Part shown: positions 34,183-44,369 of the stretch, one piece after another
How positions within the stretch are numbered: the stretch's first letter is position 1
Layout: the number at the start of each line of letters is the position of its first letter
Source: UBA1858 sp965227695
GTDB lineage: Bacteria; Pseudomonadota; Gammaproteobacteria; UBA4575
Assembly: GCA_965227695.1 (NCBI GenBank)
Contig: OZ245760.1
Coordinates: 2,542,001-2,606,000, forward strand
DNA length: 64,000 nucleotides
Direction of reading: 5' to 3'
Notes under the pieces: model-generated
Seen by the model: the letters and a program-made list of their open reading frames with translations, nothing else
Databases searched by the model: none
What the model was told of the DNA's origin: nothing
Made by a program: the position numbers and the translations under genes

Positions 34183-34740
34183 TTAAAGTGGATTCCAGGT
34201 TTTTTCAGGAGTAATTTTCATATAACCCACACTCGCGCCGGCACGCCAGCCAACACCCAGGCGAATCGGGGCAATTACGATATCATCACGCTGAACATAG
34301 TTCAGGCCAGCACCGCCGACAAAATAAAGACTGCCATCGACCCCCGGAAATCTTTGGAAAACACTCTCAACACTGGGCAGATTGTAGACGAGCATAAACA
34401 CCTTGGCGGCGTTACCGCCCCAATCAAAACCGATGGATGGTCCCTGCCAGTGCACTTGGCGTGTAAAACCATTTTTCAGATAAATATCCCCATCACCATA
34501 ACGAAGACCTACAACAATCGCACCTGCCGCTTCACGACCTTTGATATAGCCATCGGGCTGCCCGTGGTCTTCAAAGGCTTTCTCGATCACCGAAGCAAGT
34601 CCTTCCGCACCTGACCCGAGGAAATCACTGGCTTCACTGATAATCGTATCTTTATCGTACTTCCCCGCGCTATCCGCCATTAACGGTGAAATCAGGCCTG
34701 TTGCCAGCAACACAAAAAAAGCAAGTAATCTGGTAAACAT
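34183..34740 (-). CDS. DUF1134 (EipA-like) exported protein
   Basis: About 185 residues from the ATG at 34740, which has GGAG upstream. It has a signal peptide and then the DUF1134 pattern: GLRYGDGDIYLKNG, VHWQGPSIGFDWGGNAAK, FMLVYNLP and FVGGAGLNYVQRDDIVIAPI. EipA proteins of this family act in envelope integrity in alphaproteobacteria. Confidence 0.85.
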   Translation of the reverse strand: MFTRLLAFFVLLATGLISPLMADSAGKYDKDTIISEASDFLGSGAEGLASVIEKAFEDHGQPDGYIKGREAAGAIVVGLRYGDGDIYLKNGFTRQVHWQGPSIGFDWGGNAAKVFMLVYNLPSVESVFQRFPGVDGSLYFVGGAGLNYVQRDDIVIAPIRLGVGWRAGASVGYMKITPEKTWNPL

Positions 34741-34934
34741 AGGATGCTCCAATGAATAAATATTCGATAAACCCTGCAGCATAAGAGTCATAACTCTCTA
34801 ATGAGTTCCACATTCGGGAAAATTCATTGTAACGCAAAAATAGCAGCCGGGCGCAGATAAAATGTGCAACAAATATTTTTAACTTTGCCGGGAAGAATCT
34901 GAAGAATTAGCCGAGCCACAAAACCCGAATGGCA

Positions 34935-35867
34935 TCAATGATCATTTAGCAGGACAATCGAGGCCAGTTCTTTTATTGATTGTATTTGTCGGGTGTTATT
35001 TATCTTTAAATCAAATATTGATGCCATTTCCTGGAATTGTGCGGCCACATGACCAAGCAAAGCAATAAAATCACTCATTGAAATATTGAGTTCCTGCTGA
35101 CATAGCCGAGCACCTGTCTCAATGACCTGTCCATCCTCCGCGGCAAACAAGCAATCCGCGACATGACCCGACAGATAAATACACTTCTGATTAGTCATCT
35201 GGCATTCGTTTTCATCATGATAGGAGTTACAGTGGCTCAGTCCTACCAATTCCGACACCTGATCCGAAACACCCCAGTCACTTAGCAGCCATTGGCCCAC
35301 TATCGCGTGATCAACCCTGACAGATTCTCGTTCTGTAGTACAGACACAGGAATGGTCTTTCTGTCTGTCACCCATGTTGTCGTACAAGTGTTTATCACTT
35401 TTATCGAGTGCAAGCATGCCAATATCCTGCAGTAGTCCGGGTAAAAACAGCACCTCCACATTATCGCAACTGGTCATTTGTCCAAGTGCACGTGCAGCAG
35501 TCGCTGCAGCCAATGATCTTAGCCAGAAGTAATCATAGTCAAGCCCAGAGGTGAGTGCGCCACGTATAGAACCAACTACAGCAAAGCCAAGCGCGATATT
35601 GAGAGTACCATCCCAGCCAAACATGGCCACCGCCTGCTCTATACTGTCGGCCTCGATCCTGCGCATGTACATTGAAGAATTGGCTATACTGAGAATCTTG
35701 GCGGTTAAGGCAGGATCCATGGAAACGATATTTGCAAGCGTTTCCAGGGTGGTATCCTGCTTATTGCTCAACTCGATAATTTTTGAAGCAACAGCAGGCG
35801 GAGTCGGGAGGTCGGAACACTGTTGAAGTTGTATTAGCAGCGCATTACTAATGACACATGTATCCAT
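34935..35867 (-). CDS. HDOD-domain protein
   Basis: A 310-residue protein with an HDOD domain (about residues 15-215): LPTPPAVASKIIELS, DPALTAKILSIANSSMY, IEQAVAMFGWDGTLN and LLQDIGMLAL. HDOD proteins are inactive relatives of HD phosphohydrolases that act in signalling. The final 90 residues are unassigned. No partner signalling domain is fused. Confidence 0.85.
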   Translation of the reverse strand: MDTCVISNALLIQLQQCSDLPTPPAVASKIIELSNKQDTTLETLANIVSMDPALTAKILSIANSSMYMRRIEADSIEQAVAMFGWDGTLNIALGFAVVGSIRGALTSGLDYDYFWLRSLAAATAARALGQMTSCDNVEVLFLPGLLQDIGMLALDKSDKHLYDNMGDRQKDHSCVCTTERESVRVDHAIVGQWLLSDWGVSDQVSELVGLSHCNSYHDENECQMTNQKCIYLSGHVADCLFAAEDGQVIETGARLCQQELNISMSDFIALLGHVAAQFQEMASIFDLKINNTRQIQSIKELASIVLLNDH

Positions 35868-35988
35868 ATAACCTAACCTGGCAGTGTTTTATTCGGTTGG
35901 ATAGGTTATCGGCTTAAATGTTTAATTATTATTATGTGAAAATAACCCTTCAGTAATGATTTCAGCAGGTTTTGTCAGATAATGCTCA

Positions 35989-37872
35989 CTACTGCTCCAG
36001 TTCGCTCCATCTTTGCATGGCTGCCTCCAGCTCCTCCTGCTTGCGGGTCAATGACTCCAGGGTATCGCGTGTTTCCTCATAGTGACGATCATAAAATTCC
36101 GGTTGAGCAATTTGCTCCTGAAGATAATCGATATCACTCTCGAGGCGTTCAATTTTATCTGGCAGTTCATCCAGCTCCCGCTGTAGCTTGTAGCTGAGCT
36201 TCCTGATTTTATTATTGTTGGCTGACTGTACCTGATCTGCGGCACCTTTAGAAAATGATTGTGCAGGCGTATCCGTTTCGGTTAATGCAATACCACGTTT
36301 AACCCAGTCACTATAGCCACCTATATACTCCTGAACGCCTTTGTCTTTTTCGAATACCAGTATACTTGTCACAACATTATCCAGAAATACCCGGTCATGA
36401 CTGACAATCAACAACGTTCCGGTGTAGTCTACCAATCGCTGTTCAAGCACTTCCAGCATTTCGACATCAAGATCATTGGTAGGCTCGTCAAGTATTAACA
36501 GGTTGGTCGGCCGTACAAACAGCTTGGCCAGAGCCACGCGGTTTTTTTCTCCTCCCGATAAGGCCCTGACCGGTGTCATGGCCCGTTTTGGGGAAAAGAG
36601 AAAGTTCTTTAAATAGCCGACAACATGCCGTTGTTTGCCATTCAGATAAACATAATCTTTTCCGTCACCGACATTTTGAGCAATGGTTTTATCCGGCTCA
36701 AGATCGCGCAACACCTGGTCAAAATAGGCAATTTCCAGATTGGTCCCTAATTTAACACTGCCCTCATCAGGCATGATCATGCCGAGGATTATTTTTAATA
36801 ATGTACTTTTACCAACCCCGTTATTTCCAACCAGCCCGATACGATCGCCACGCATAATTTTAAGGTTTAAGCGGTTTATCAGGTCCTGGCCATTATATCC
36901 GTGCGTGATATTGCGCAAAGTCACCACTTTACGTCCCGAACGATCCCCCTCTTCTATATCTATCCGCGCCTTACCCTGCTGTTTAATGCGTTTCGAACGT
37001 TGCTCGCGCATTGCCAGCAGTGCGCGTACCCGACCTTCATTACGCGTTCGACGTGCTTTAATTCCCTGTCGTATCCATTCTTCTTCCTGTGCCAGCTTTT
37101 TATCAAACAGTGCATTTTGGGCGGCCTCATCTTCCAGGGATTTTTCTTTCAGGGTGAGGTAATTCTGATAATCTCCAGGCCAGCTAACCAGTTGGCCGCG
37201 ATCAATTTCTACGATACGTGTTGCCAGTTTCTGCAGGAATATTCTGTCATGCGTAATAAAGATAACGCTGCCACTGAAACCGCGAATTTTATGCTCAAGC
37301 CATTCGATTGTACTGATATCAAGATGGTTGGTTGGCTCATCCAGCAAAAGTAGCTCGGGATCGGATACAAGGGCTTTCCCCAACGCGACACGCCGTCGCC
37401 AGCCGCCAGATAGTTCATTCAATTGCATATCAGCCGGCAAATTCAGTTGTGAAATCACTTTATCTACCTGTTGATCGATATTCCAGATGCCACTGGCATC
37501 GATCTGGTGCTGCAAGTCTTCCATTTGTTTGAGGCCGTTTTTATCCAGCTGTGCATGGGAAAGACGGTGATATTCATCAAGCAGATGTTGTTGTTGCTGC
37601 ATTCCCTGCCTGACGACATCGCGGACATTATCACTAGAGCCGGCAAGCAGCGTTTGTTCCAATTGACTGATACGCAGATGTTTGCGCTGCTGAATCTCTC
37701 CGTGATCGACCGAATATTCGCCGGTGATCAATTTAAGCAAAGAAGATTTACCTGCCCCGTTTCTGCCAATCAAACACACCCGCTCTTTGGCATCAATAGT
37801 AAAATTTGCTTCCCGCAAAATCGGGATATCACCAAATTCAAGTGAAACATCCTGGAATCGTAACAAGTACAT
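35989..37872 (-). CDS. uup: ABC-F ATPase Uup
   Basis: A 627-residue cytoplasmic ABC-F protein without membrane segments. First domain: Walker A GRNGAGKSS, signature LSGGWRRR, Walker B LLLLDEPTNHLD. Second domain: GNNGVGKST, LSGGEKNR, LLILDEPTNDLD. The C-terminal 80 residues form the coiled coil typical of Uup (KLQRELDELPDKIERLESDI), which binds branched DNA. Uup limits tandem-repeat excision and has ribosome-linked roles. Confidence 0.93.
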   Translation of the reverse strand: MYLLRFQDVSLEFGDIPILREANFTIDAKERVCLIGRNGAGKSSLLKLITGEYSVDHGEIQQRKHLRISQLEQTLLAGSSDNVRDVVRQGMQQQQHLLDEYHRLSHAQLDKNGLKQMEDLQHQIDASGIWNIDQQVDKVISQLNLPADMQLNELSGGWRRRVALGKALVSDPELLLLDEPTNHLDISTIEWLEHKIRGFSGSVIFITHDRIFLQKLATRIVEIDRGQLVSWPGDYQNYLTLKEKSLEDEAAQNALFDKKLAQEEEWIRQGIKARRTRNEGRVRALLAMREQRSKRIKQQGKARIDIEEGDRSGRKVVTLRNITHGYNGQDLINRLNLKIMRGDRIGLVGNNGVGKSTLLKIILGMIMPDEGSVKLGTNLEIAYFDQVLRDLEPDKTIAQNVGDGKDYVYLNGKQRHVVGYLKNFLFSPKRAMTPVRALSGGEKNRVALAKLFVRPTNLLILDEPTNDLDVEMLEVLEQRLVDYTGTLLIVSHDRVFLDNVVTSILVFEKDKGVQEYIGGYSDWVKRGIALTETDTPAQSFSKGAADQVQSANNNKIRKLSYKLQRELDELPDKIERLESDIDYLQEQIAQPEFYDRHYEETRDTLESLTRKQEELEAAMQRWSELEQ

Positions 37873-37899
37873 ATTAATTAAACCAACCGTGAGCGTGTA

Positions 37900-38346
37900 T
37901 TATTGATAGCTGACACCCTGGTAACGAATCCAGCCTTCTTCATGCGATCCATCTGGATCATGATGCGTCCAATGTACAACACCACCCTTATTATTCCACT
38001 CATATTGTCCATAAATGCTGATTTTCTTTTCGCGGCTTATCGGTACACGCGGGGCAAGATCAATGTTGTGTGCAACTAATACTGTGTGCTGATCCCCTAC
38101 TCTGACAATAAATCTTTGATGGCGACTGCCCTTGTTATCATCTGGCAGTATTTTACTGATTACGCCATCAAACCGCACCATTACACCGGAGGTACGGGTG
38201 TCATATAATTCTTTAATCGTTAAAAAGCCGGAAGTCTGCGAAGCTTGCTGACGCAGACCCAGCGTGTCGGATACATAACTACCGCCAAAAAACAAACTGA
38301 ACAGTACAGCAAATACCAGACTTATAATGTTTGTTTTCTTACTCAT
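37900..38346 (-). CDS. DUF3465 family exported protein
   Basis: A 148-residue protein with an N-terminal membrane/signal helix (residues 8-26) and a DUF3465 domain: VRFDGVISKILPDDNKGSRH, RVGDQHTVLVAHNIDL and the C-terminal GVVHWTHHDPDG motif. The OB-like fold is of unknown function, probably periplasmic. It lies 27 bp upstream of uup on the same strand. Confidence 0.8.
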   Translation of the reverse strand: MSKKTNIISLVFAVLFSLFFGGSYVSDTLGLRQQASQTSGFLTIKELYDTRTSGVMVRFDGVISKILPDDNKGSRHQRFIVRVGDQHTVLVAHNIDLAPRVPISREKKISIYGQYEWNNKGGVVHWTHHDPDGSHEEGWIRYQGVSYQ

Positions 38347-38427
38347 TTGGGTGATCCTAATTATTTGACAACATGTTATTATTTCGCACAGTAATTTAAT
38401 AGATACAGATATTAAACATTCATAAAC

Positions 38428-38787
38428 ATGCTCCTCTCTGTCGCCAGAAAACTCATTGGTACAATCATTCTTGCCGCTGACCGGGTAACATCACCAAAGA
38501 AACCGGCTCATTCGCCGCAACAGCAGATATTGCTTGATGAAAAAACAGGCAACCTTACCCTTTATGAAATGCGTGCATGCCCATTTTGCGTCAAGGTACG
38601 CAGAGAAATAAAACGTCTTGGCTTGAATATAGAAAGACGTGACGTCAAACACAGCGACGCTGACATGGATGACCTGATCCAGCAAGGAGGCAAATTTCAG
38701 GTCCCTTGTTTACGGGTGGATAATGGAAGTACTACAAGGTGGATGTATGAATCAGACCAGATTATTGATTTCTTGCGTGCTATTTAG
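38428..38787 (+). CDS. Glutaredoxin/GST N-terminal domain protein
   Basis: A 119-residue protein. After an amphipathic N-terminus it has a thioredoxin fold with the redox pair in ACPFCVKVRREIKRL, the cis-Pro segment QVPCLRVDNG and a glutathione-binding end WMYESDQIIDFL. It probably reduces protein or glutathione mixed disulfides. Its end overlaps the convergent membrane gene by four bases. Confidence 0.85.
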   Translation: MLLSVARKLIGTIILAADRVTSPKKPAHSPQQQILLDEKTGNLTLYEMRACPFCVKVRREIKRLGLNIERRDVKHSDADMDDLIQQGGKFQVPCLRVDNGSTTRWMYESDQIIDFLRAI

Positions 38788-39242
38788 CCCCTTATCCCCT
38801 TTAGTATCTGGTGAAATAACTGATAATTGGAAACCGGTTTAAACACGGGCAGTACAAAGCCATCCTCAAATTTAAGCAGTACACCTTCTGACTCAATGGC
38901 ACGCCTGGCTATAACGTGCCTTCTATTGAAAGGCTTGATTGAAATGATTTGTTCCCAGCGATAGTTGACAGGCGCTTTTGTTTTATTGTGCACGGTGATC
39001 CCTCTGCCCTGCACACTAAACTCAAACAAATATTTTTGCGCGGTCAGGTCTTTAAACAGCATGATAATACCAATCGCCAGTGACCAGTATATTGCAAGCT
39101 CCAAGATTAACATTCTCGTCTGAGGTGTTGCAAAGTAGCCTGCTGGCAACAGTAATAATGCTGTTATGAATAATGACCAAGGTAACTGCGAAAACAAGCC
39201 ATAAAATCGCGACCTCAGCCCATAGTGGAACGAGCCCTGCAT
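38784..39242 (-). CDS. Small membrane protein of unknown function
   Basis: A 152-residue protein with two adjacent membrane helices (residues 20-38 and 43-65) and a cytoplasmic PH-like beta region (VQGRGITVHNKTKAPVNY, then VLLKFEDGFVLPVF). The layout suits bacterial PH-domain/YcxB-like proteins, not confirmed. Confidence 0.55.
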   Translation of the reverse strand: MQGSFHYGLRSRFYGLFSQLPWSLFITALLLLPAGYFATPQTRMLILELAIYWSLAIGIIMLFKDLTAQKYLFEFSVQGRGITVHNKTKAPVNYRWEQIISIKPFNRRHVIARRAIESEGVLLKFEDGFVLPVFKPVSNYQLFHQILKGIRG

Positions 39243-39576
39243 AGTGTCCTCTCCTTCTAACGCCTCATGATAAAGCTGTCAGATCTTCTTATTATTATAT
39301 TAACGCCACTTTTTTAAGCGCTATGGATGATCTTAGTTTATCTGTCAGAAACACTATGAGAGGTAGCACTCAATTAATCAAATAGAGACAGGAAAAAATA
39401 TTGGGTACAATTCAGAAAAGTGCTGCAGATCAAATTTAGATCGCAGCATCCATGCACACAACAAGTAATGAAACACATTACCTGTTATGAGGACAAGCTT
39501 ATAACACAGATAAATAAAAACCCTGATGATATAGGCCATCAGGGCAACAAATTGGTAATTGAAGTTTTACAACCAC
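39243..39576. other. Intergenic region with fusA terminator
   Basis: This 334-bp gap contains the fusA terminator at 39513-39544 and the promoter of the leftward membrane protein. A 64-codon frame inside it is unconvincing. I see no RNA gene. Confidence 0.5.
39513..39544 (-). terminator. Rho-independent terminator of fusA
   Basis: CCCTGATG and CATCAGGG form a perfect 8-bp stem around an 8-base loop. On the minus strand a T-rich run (from AAATAAAAA) follows. It sits 32 bp after the EF-G stop. Confidence 0.88.
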
Positions 39577-41664
39577 TTATGATTTATTTTCTTTACGCTC
39601 TTTTGCTTCCTTGATGACCTGCTCAGCCACATTGGCAGGACATGGGTTGTAGTGTGAAAACTCCATCGAGAATTGACCACGACCTGAAGTCATGGTTCTT
39701 AGGTCGCCAATATATCCAAACATTTCTGCCAGCGGGACATCGCCTTTCACACGTGTTCCGGTGACTCCCGGCTCCTGAGATTTGATCATGCCACGACGAC
39801 GGTTCAAATCACCAATCACATCACCGACGTGATCTTCAGGTGTAAATACATCCACCTTCATGATCGGCTCCATTAATTGTGGACCCGCCTTGGGCATTGA
39901 TTGCCGGAAAGCACCTTTGGCAGCCAGTTCAAAGGCAATCGCCGAAGAATCTACAGGGTGGTATGCCCCATCCGCCAGTGTGACCTTGACATCCACACAC
40001 GGGTATCCCGCCAACACACCTTCATCCATCATGAGCCTGAAGCCTTTTTCAACGGCAGGCCAGAACTCGCGTGGTACGTTACCACCAGTCACCGTCGACT
40101 CAAATGCCCAACCGCTGCCAACTTCGCCAGGCTCGATGACATAATCGATTTTACCAAACTGCCCTGCACCGCCAGACTGTTTTTTGTGTGTATAACTATC
40201 TTCGAGGCGCTGGGTAATTGTTTCACGATATGCAACCTGGGGTTTGCCAACAACCACTTCAACGTTATGCGTTCTTTTCAGGATATCAATCTTGATATCA
40301 AGATGCAGCTCTCCCATTCCCTTGAGGATTGTTTCACCACTTTCCTCATCGGTTTGCACCAGGAATGATGGATCTTCCGCAACCATTTTGCTCAGCGCAA
40401 CACCCAGCTTTTCGGAAGCAGCCTTGTCTTTAGGGGCAACCGCCATTGAGATTACCGGATCAGGAAACACCATGGGCTCGAGTGTTGCGGGATTGTTTGG
40501 ATCACATAATGTGTGTCCTGTTTGCACATTTTTCATCCCCAGAACGGCGACAATATCCCCGGCCTGTGCTGAATCAAGCTCGGCTCGTGATTCAGCATGC
40601 ATTTCAACGATTCGGCCAATCCGCTCTGTTTTGCCAGTAAAGGTATTAAGGACAGTCGTGCCTTTTTCAAGTTTGCCAGAGTAAATCCTTATGAAAGTCA
40701 GTGCACCATAGCGGTCATCCATGATTTTGAATGCCAGTGCTCTGAGTGGTTTGTTGACATCCACTTCGGCAAATTTACCTGTTTCATTGCCTTCCAGGTC
40801 GACTTCCGGCTGGGCAGGAACTTCGGTGGGTGATGGCAGATAATCAACCACTGCATTTAACACCAGCTGTACACCTTTATTCTTAAATGCAGAACCACAG
40901 TAAGTTGGAAAGAAATCCAGCGCGATTGTCCCCTTGCGAATGCAGGCCTTGACTGTTTCCTCACTGGGCTCTTCACCTTCAAGGTATTTTTCCATGGCGT
41001 CATCATCCTGCTCCAGTGCAGTCTCAATCATATCCTGACGGTACGACTCGACATCATCCACCATGTCTGCAGGGACATCCTGGATTTCATAATTTAACGG
41101 GTTGCCGGAAGCATCCCAAACCCATGCTTTTCGGGTCAGCAAATCAACAACCCCACTGAAATCATCCTCACGTCCGATTGGCAGCGTCATCACTAATGGC
41201 TTTGCACCCAGGACATTTTTAATCTGGTCGACAACCCGGTAGAAGTCCGCTCCCAGCCGGTCCAGTTTGTTGACGAATATAATTCGCGCAACTCTGGAGT
41301 CATTGGCATAACGCCAGTTGGTCTCTGACTGCGGTTCGACTCCACCGGATCCACAGAAGACGCCGACGCCACCATCGAGTACTTTGAGAGAGCGATAAAC
41401 CTCGATTGTGAAGTCCACGTGTCCGGGCGTATCGATAATATTCAGCCGGTGATCATTCCATGCACAACTGGTAGCAGCAGACTGAATTGTGATGCCCCGC
41501 TCACGCTCCTGGTCCATAAAGTCTGTCGTCGCTTCCCCGTCATGTACCTCACCAATTTTGTGGATTTTTCCCGTAAGACTTAAAATTCTCTCGGTGGTGG
41601 TGGTTTTACCTGCATCAACATGTGCAAAAATTCCGATATTTCGGTATTTGGATAAATCAGTCAT
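39577..41664 (-). CDS. fusA: Elongation factor G
   Basis: A 695-residue translational GTPase that moves tRNA and mRNA through the ribosome. G1 AHVDAGKTTTTERIL, switch regions RERGITIQSAAT, G3 DTPGHVDF and G4 VNKLDRLGADF are intact; domains II-V end in YIGDLRTMTSGRGQFSMEF. It stands alone, outside a str operon (rpsL-rpsG-tufA), so it may be a second EF-G paralogue. Confidence 0.95.
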   Translation of the reverse strand: MTDLSKYRNIGIFAHVDAGKTTTTERILSLTGKIHKIGEVHDGEATTDFMDQERERGITIQSAATSCAWNDHRLNIIDTPGHVDFTIEVYRSLKVLDGGVGVFCGSGGVEPQSETNWRYANDSRVARIIFVNKLDRLGADFYRVVDQIKNVLGAKPLVMTLPIGREDDFSGVVDLLTRKAWVWDASGNPLNYEIQDVPADMVDDVESYRQDMIETALEQDDDAMEKYLEGEEPSEETVKACIRKGTIALDFFPTYCGSAFKNKGVQLVLNAVVDYLPSPTEVPAQPEVDLEGNETGKFAEVDVNKPLRALAFKIMDDRYGALTFIRIYSGKLEKGTTVLNTFTGKTERIGRIVEMHAESRAELDSAQAGDIVAVLGMKNVQTGHTLCDPNNPATLEPMVFPDPVISMAVAPKDKAASEKLGVALSKMVAEDPSFLVQTDEESGETILKGMGELHLDIKIDILKRTHNVEVVVGKPQVAYRETITQRLEDSYTHKKQSGGAGQFGKIDYVIEPGEVGSGWAFESTVTGGNVPREFWPAVEKGFRLMMDEGVLAGYPCVDVKVTLADGAYHPVDSSAIAFELAAKGAFRQSMPKAGPQLMEPIMKVDVFTPEDHVGDVIGDLNRRRGMIKSQEPGVTGTRVKGDVPLAEMFGYIGDLRTMTSGRGQFSMEFSHYNPCPANVAEQVIKEAKERKENKS

Positions 41665-41882
41665 AACTATAATTTTGTAAATTTAATGGTGTAGTAAGAT
41701 ATCTGAGGAAGGCTTCCCAACCCTCATGGCCGCGCGATGATACTACAACTCAGGATCTAACACTAAAGACTTTTGCTGCAATTTTACCCAGCCCGTTGAA
41801 ACAATCATTGAGGGTTAACATTGCCCCATACAATTTTTATATAAAACAGTAGGTTATAAAATTTGAGGACAAATTATCATTG

Positions 41883-43094
41883 TTATTGGTGATAGTGTAA
41901 TAATTCTTCTGCCAACTGCTCACGAAATTGATACGGAACCGGCTGATTGACCAGCAGCGCAAAAGGTTGCCACTCACCGTATCGATGGAGATATCCGGCG
42001 TAACTGCTTATGCCTGCCATGGTTCCTGACTTGGCCAGAATACCCGGTTGCTGTTGCGGCATGAGATCGCGGTACCGGGCAAATTGTTCAAGCAGCTCGG
42101 TCAACTGATATGCGTTCAACTTGTTCGAGCGCGAAAGGCCGGCACCTTCTTCTAGTGTGTACCCCTGCCACTGAAATTGCCGCGCGATAAACTGCTGCAC
42201 CATACGCCGCGATTTTTCCCTGCTGGCAGGTTCACCAAACTGATCTGCCCCCAATAGGAGGAAAAGCTGGTTGGCAATAAAATTATTGGAATACTCAAGC
42301 ATGGCTTTGACCACATGCTCAAGTGTGTGACTGTTGCTATGGACGAATAACAGTGAAGTATGCGTGCCGTTTGGCGCCTGTCTCCCGTTAACTCCCTGTA
42401 CTGATTCTATTTGGATCCCAGCCCGGCGAATTTTTTCCGCCAGCACCTGGGAAAAATATTCCGGCCCTGCATGTGTCAGACCAAGATTGATCCGGTGACG
42501 TCCATTGGACAGTGCAGACCCCAGCTTCCTGGCCATGGGTGTTATTGGCGTCTGCGCCTCTGCACTGGTCACCACACCTGACTTGACATTGACATTGATC
42601 GTATTGAAATTCACCGCCAATGCGCTCATTGCGGCATCGTACGGATTATTTGATTGAGCATACTTGCTGGAATTTACCGTTGGCGAAAAATAATCACTGT
42701 TGGTACTCAGACCTTTTAGTTGAGAAATATTCAGGCCCCTGAGTTTATTGACAATCAGATCCAGCTCTTCAGATATCAGGAACGGGTCGCCAAGCCCTCT
42801 GATAATTAACACATTGGTGGCATGATCAAGGTAAAATTCAGTCTTAAACCGGTGTCCGCGTCCCCATCGTTCCAGCGCCATCAGGGCAGTAATTAGCTTG
42901 ACGGTGGATGCCGGGATGAATTCGCGCCCTGGCTGATGGGACAGGACAGGGCGACGATTGGCATCCAGCAGTAATAGCGAGGAATATTCCATCGCACTTA
43001 TTTGTGCAAGCGCATTGCCCGCATGGCTGGCGGGAAAGATACATATCGCAGCACTAACCAGTGTTAGTGTTAATTTGATGACAAAATTATTCAT
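41883..43094 (-). CDS. dacB: D-alanyl-D-alanine carboxypeptidase/endopeptidase (PBP4 type)
   Basis: About 403 residues from the ATG at 43094 with a signal peptide ending in SHA. Class C low-molecular-weight PBP motifs are SxxK in PASTVKLI, SxN in YSNNFIANQ and KSGT near the C-terminus. It trims or opens peptidoglycan cross-links in the periplasm. It is shorter than E. coli PBP4 (about 477), so the inserted domains are reduced. Confidence 0.9.
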   Translation of the reverse strand: MNNFVIKLTLTLVSAAICIFPASHAGNALAQISAMEYSSLLLLDANRRPVLSHQPGREFIPASTVKLITALMALERWGRGHRFKTEFYLDHATNVLIIRGLGDPFLISEELDLIVNKLRGLNISQLKGLSTNSDYFSPTVNSSKYAQSNNPYDAAMSALAVNFNTINVNVKSGVVTSAEAQTPITPMARKLGSALSNGRHRINLGLTHAGPEYFSQVLAEKIRRAGIQIESVQGVNGRQAPNGTHTSLLFVHSNSHTLEHVVKAMLEYSNNFIANQLFLLLGADQFGEPASREKSRRMVQQFIARQFQWQGYTLEEGAGLSRSNKLNAYQLTELLEQFARYRDLMPQQQPGILAKSGTMAGISSYAGYLHRYGEWQPFALLVNQPVPYQFREQLAEELLHYHQ

Positions 43095-43200
43095 TACAAT
43101 CGATGTTTCGCAGTTCTGTTGTAATGGTGACACTAGTTATTTTACAAACAATCCTCTGTATACTGAAACAAAATTACTGTAATTACTGATCATCAATATA

Positions 43201-44307
43201 ATGCCACTGAGCGAAAGCAATGACTATGAAAATATCCTGTTAAACAGTTCCGGGCTGTTAGATGTTCGTGCACCAATTGAATTTCGCCAGGGTGCTTTCC
43301 CAAATGCCTGCAATTATCCTTTGTTAACTGATGATGAACGCCACCAGGTTGGCCTGTGTTATAAACATAAAGGTCACGCACAGGCACTCGAGCTTGGCCA
43401 CGACCTGGTCAGCGGTGCAACCAGGCAATACCGTATTCAGCAATGGATCCACTTTGCCCGGCAGCACAACAATGCCTATTTATACTGCTTTCGTGGCGGC
43501 CTGAGATCCAAAATCTCGCAACAATGGTTACATGATGCCGGTATTGACATGCCGCGCGTCTGCGGCGGCTATAAAGCATTAAGACAGCATGTCCTGAATA
43601 CGTTTTCTCATGCAGAATATGGTTTCGATTTTATACTGCTCGGCGGGCTTACGGGCTGCAGAAAAACCACGCTGATAAGACAGTTAAAACATGGCATTGA
43701 CCTGGAAGGTGCTGCAAATCATCGGGGCTCGAGTTTTGGCGCACACGCCAGCGCGCAGAAAAGCCAAATAGATTTCGAAAATCAACTCGCCGTGGATTTA
43801 ATGCTTGCACGTCACCAGGGCTACATAACCCTCGCGCTTGAGGATGAGGGCCGCTTCATAGGCAGCGTGGACATCCCTAAAAATATTTTTGTGAAGATGC
43901 GCTCATCACCGCTTGTGGTAGTCGAGGATGATATAGAGACCCGTCTGAATCAGCTATTGGATGAATATGTCATTGAAATGGAGCTTGAATTCGTCCGCGT
44001 CCACGCTGATCCACACACCGCGTTTGAACATTTCTCACAATACCTTCTGGGCAGTCTTGCAAAAATAAATAAACGCCTGGGTGACCAACGTTACAAAAAG
44101 ATTAAAAATAGCATGCAGGATGCATTGCTTGCACACCAGCGTGACCATGATGTACAACCACACATGAATTGGCTAAAACCACTTTTACAGGATTACTATG
44201 ATCCAATGTACATGTCTCAATTAGCAAAACGCGAGAATTCTGTCGTTTTTCGTGGCAGTTATAATGAATGCCGGGAATATTTGAACCAATACAATCAAAT
44301 GATTTAA
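43201..44307 (+). CDS. mnmH: tRNA 2-selenouridine synthase
   Basis: A 368-residue protein. The rhodanese domain (1-125) has the essential Cys96 in LYCFRGGLRSK. The P-loop domain has DLEGAANHRGSSFG and LEDEGRFIGS. The enzyme converts 2-thiouridine at the tRNA wobble base to 2-selenouridine through a geranylated intermediate. Its Walker A reads GLTGCRKT (149-156): the usual Gly before Lys is Arg154. The remainder of the protein is intact and full length. Confidence 0.9.
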   Translation: MPLSESNDYENILLNSSGLLDVRAPIEFRQGAFPNACNYPLLTDDERHQVGLCYKHKGHAQALELGHDLVSGATRQYRIQQWIHFARQHNNAYLYCFRGGLRSKISQQWLHDAGIDMPRVCGGYKALRQHVLNTFSHAEYGFDFILLGGLTGCRKTTLIRQLKHGIDLEGAANHRGSSFGAHASAQKSQIDFENQLAVDLMLARHQGYITLALEDEGRFIGSVDIPKNIFVKMRSSPLVVVEDDIETRLNQLLDEYVIEMELEFVRVHADPHTAFEHFSQYLLGSLAKINKRLGDQRYKKIKNSMQDALLAHQRDHDVQPHMNWLKPLLQDYYDPMYMSQLAKRENSVVFRGSYNECREYLNQYNQMI

Positions 44308-44369
44308 TAAACCCCATACAATAATGCATGATGTCGTACCATGCATCCCAACAAGGAGAAATCAATCAC

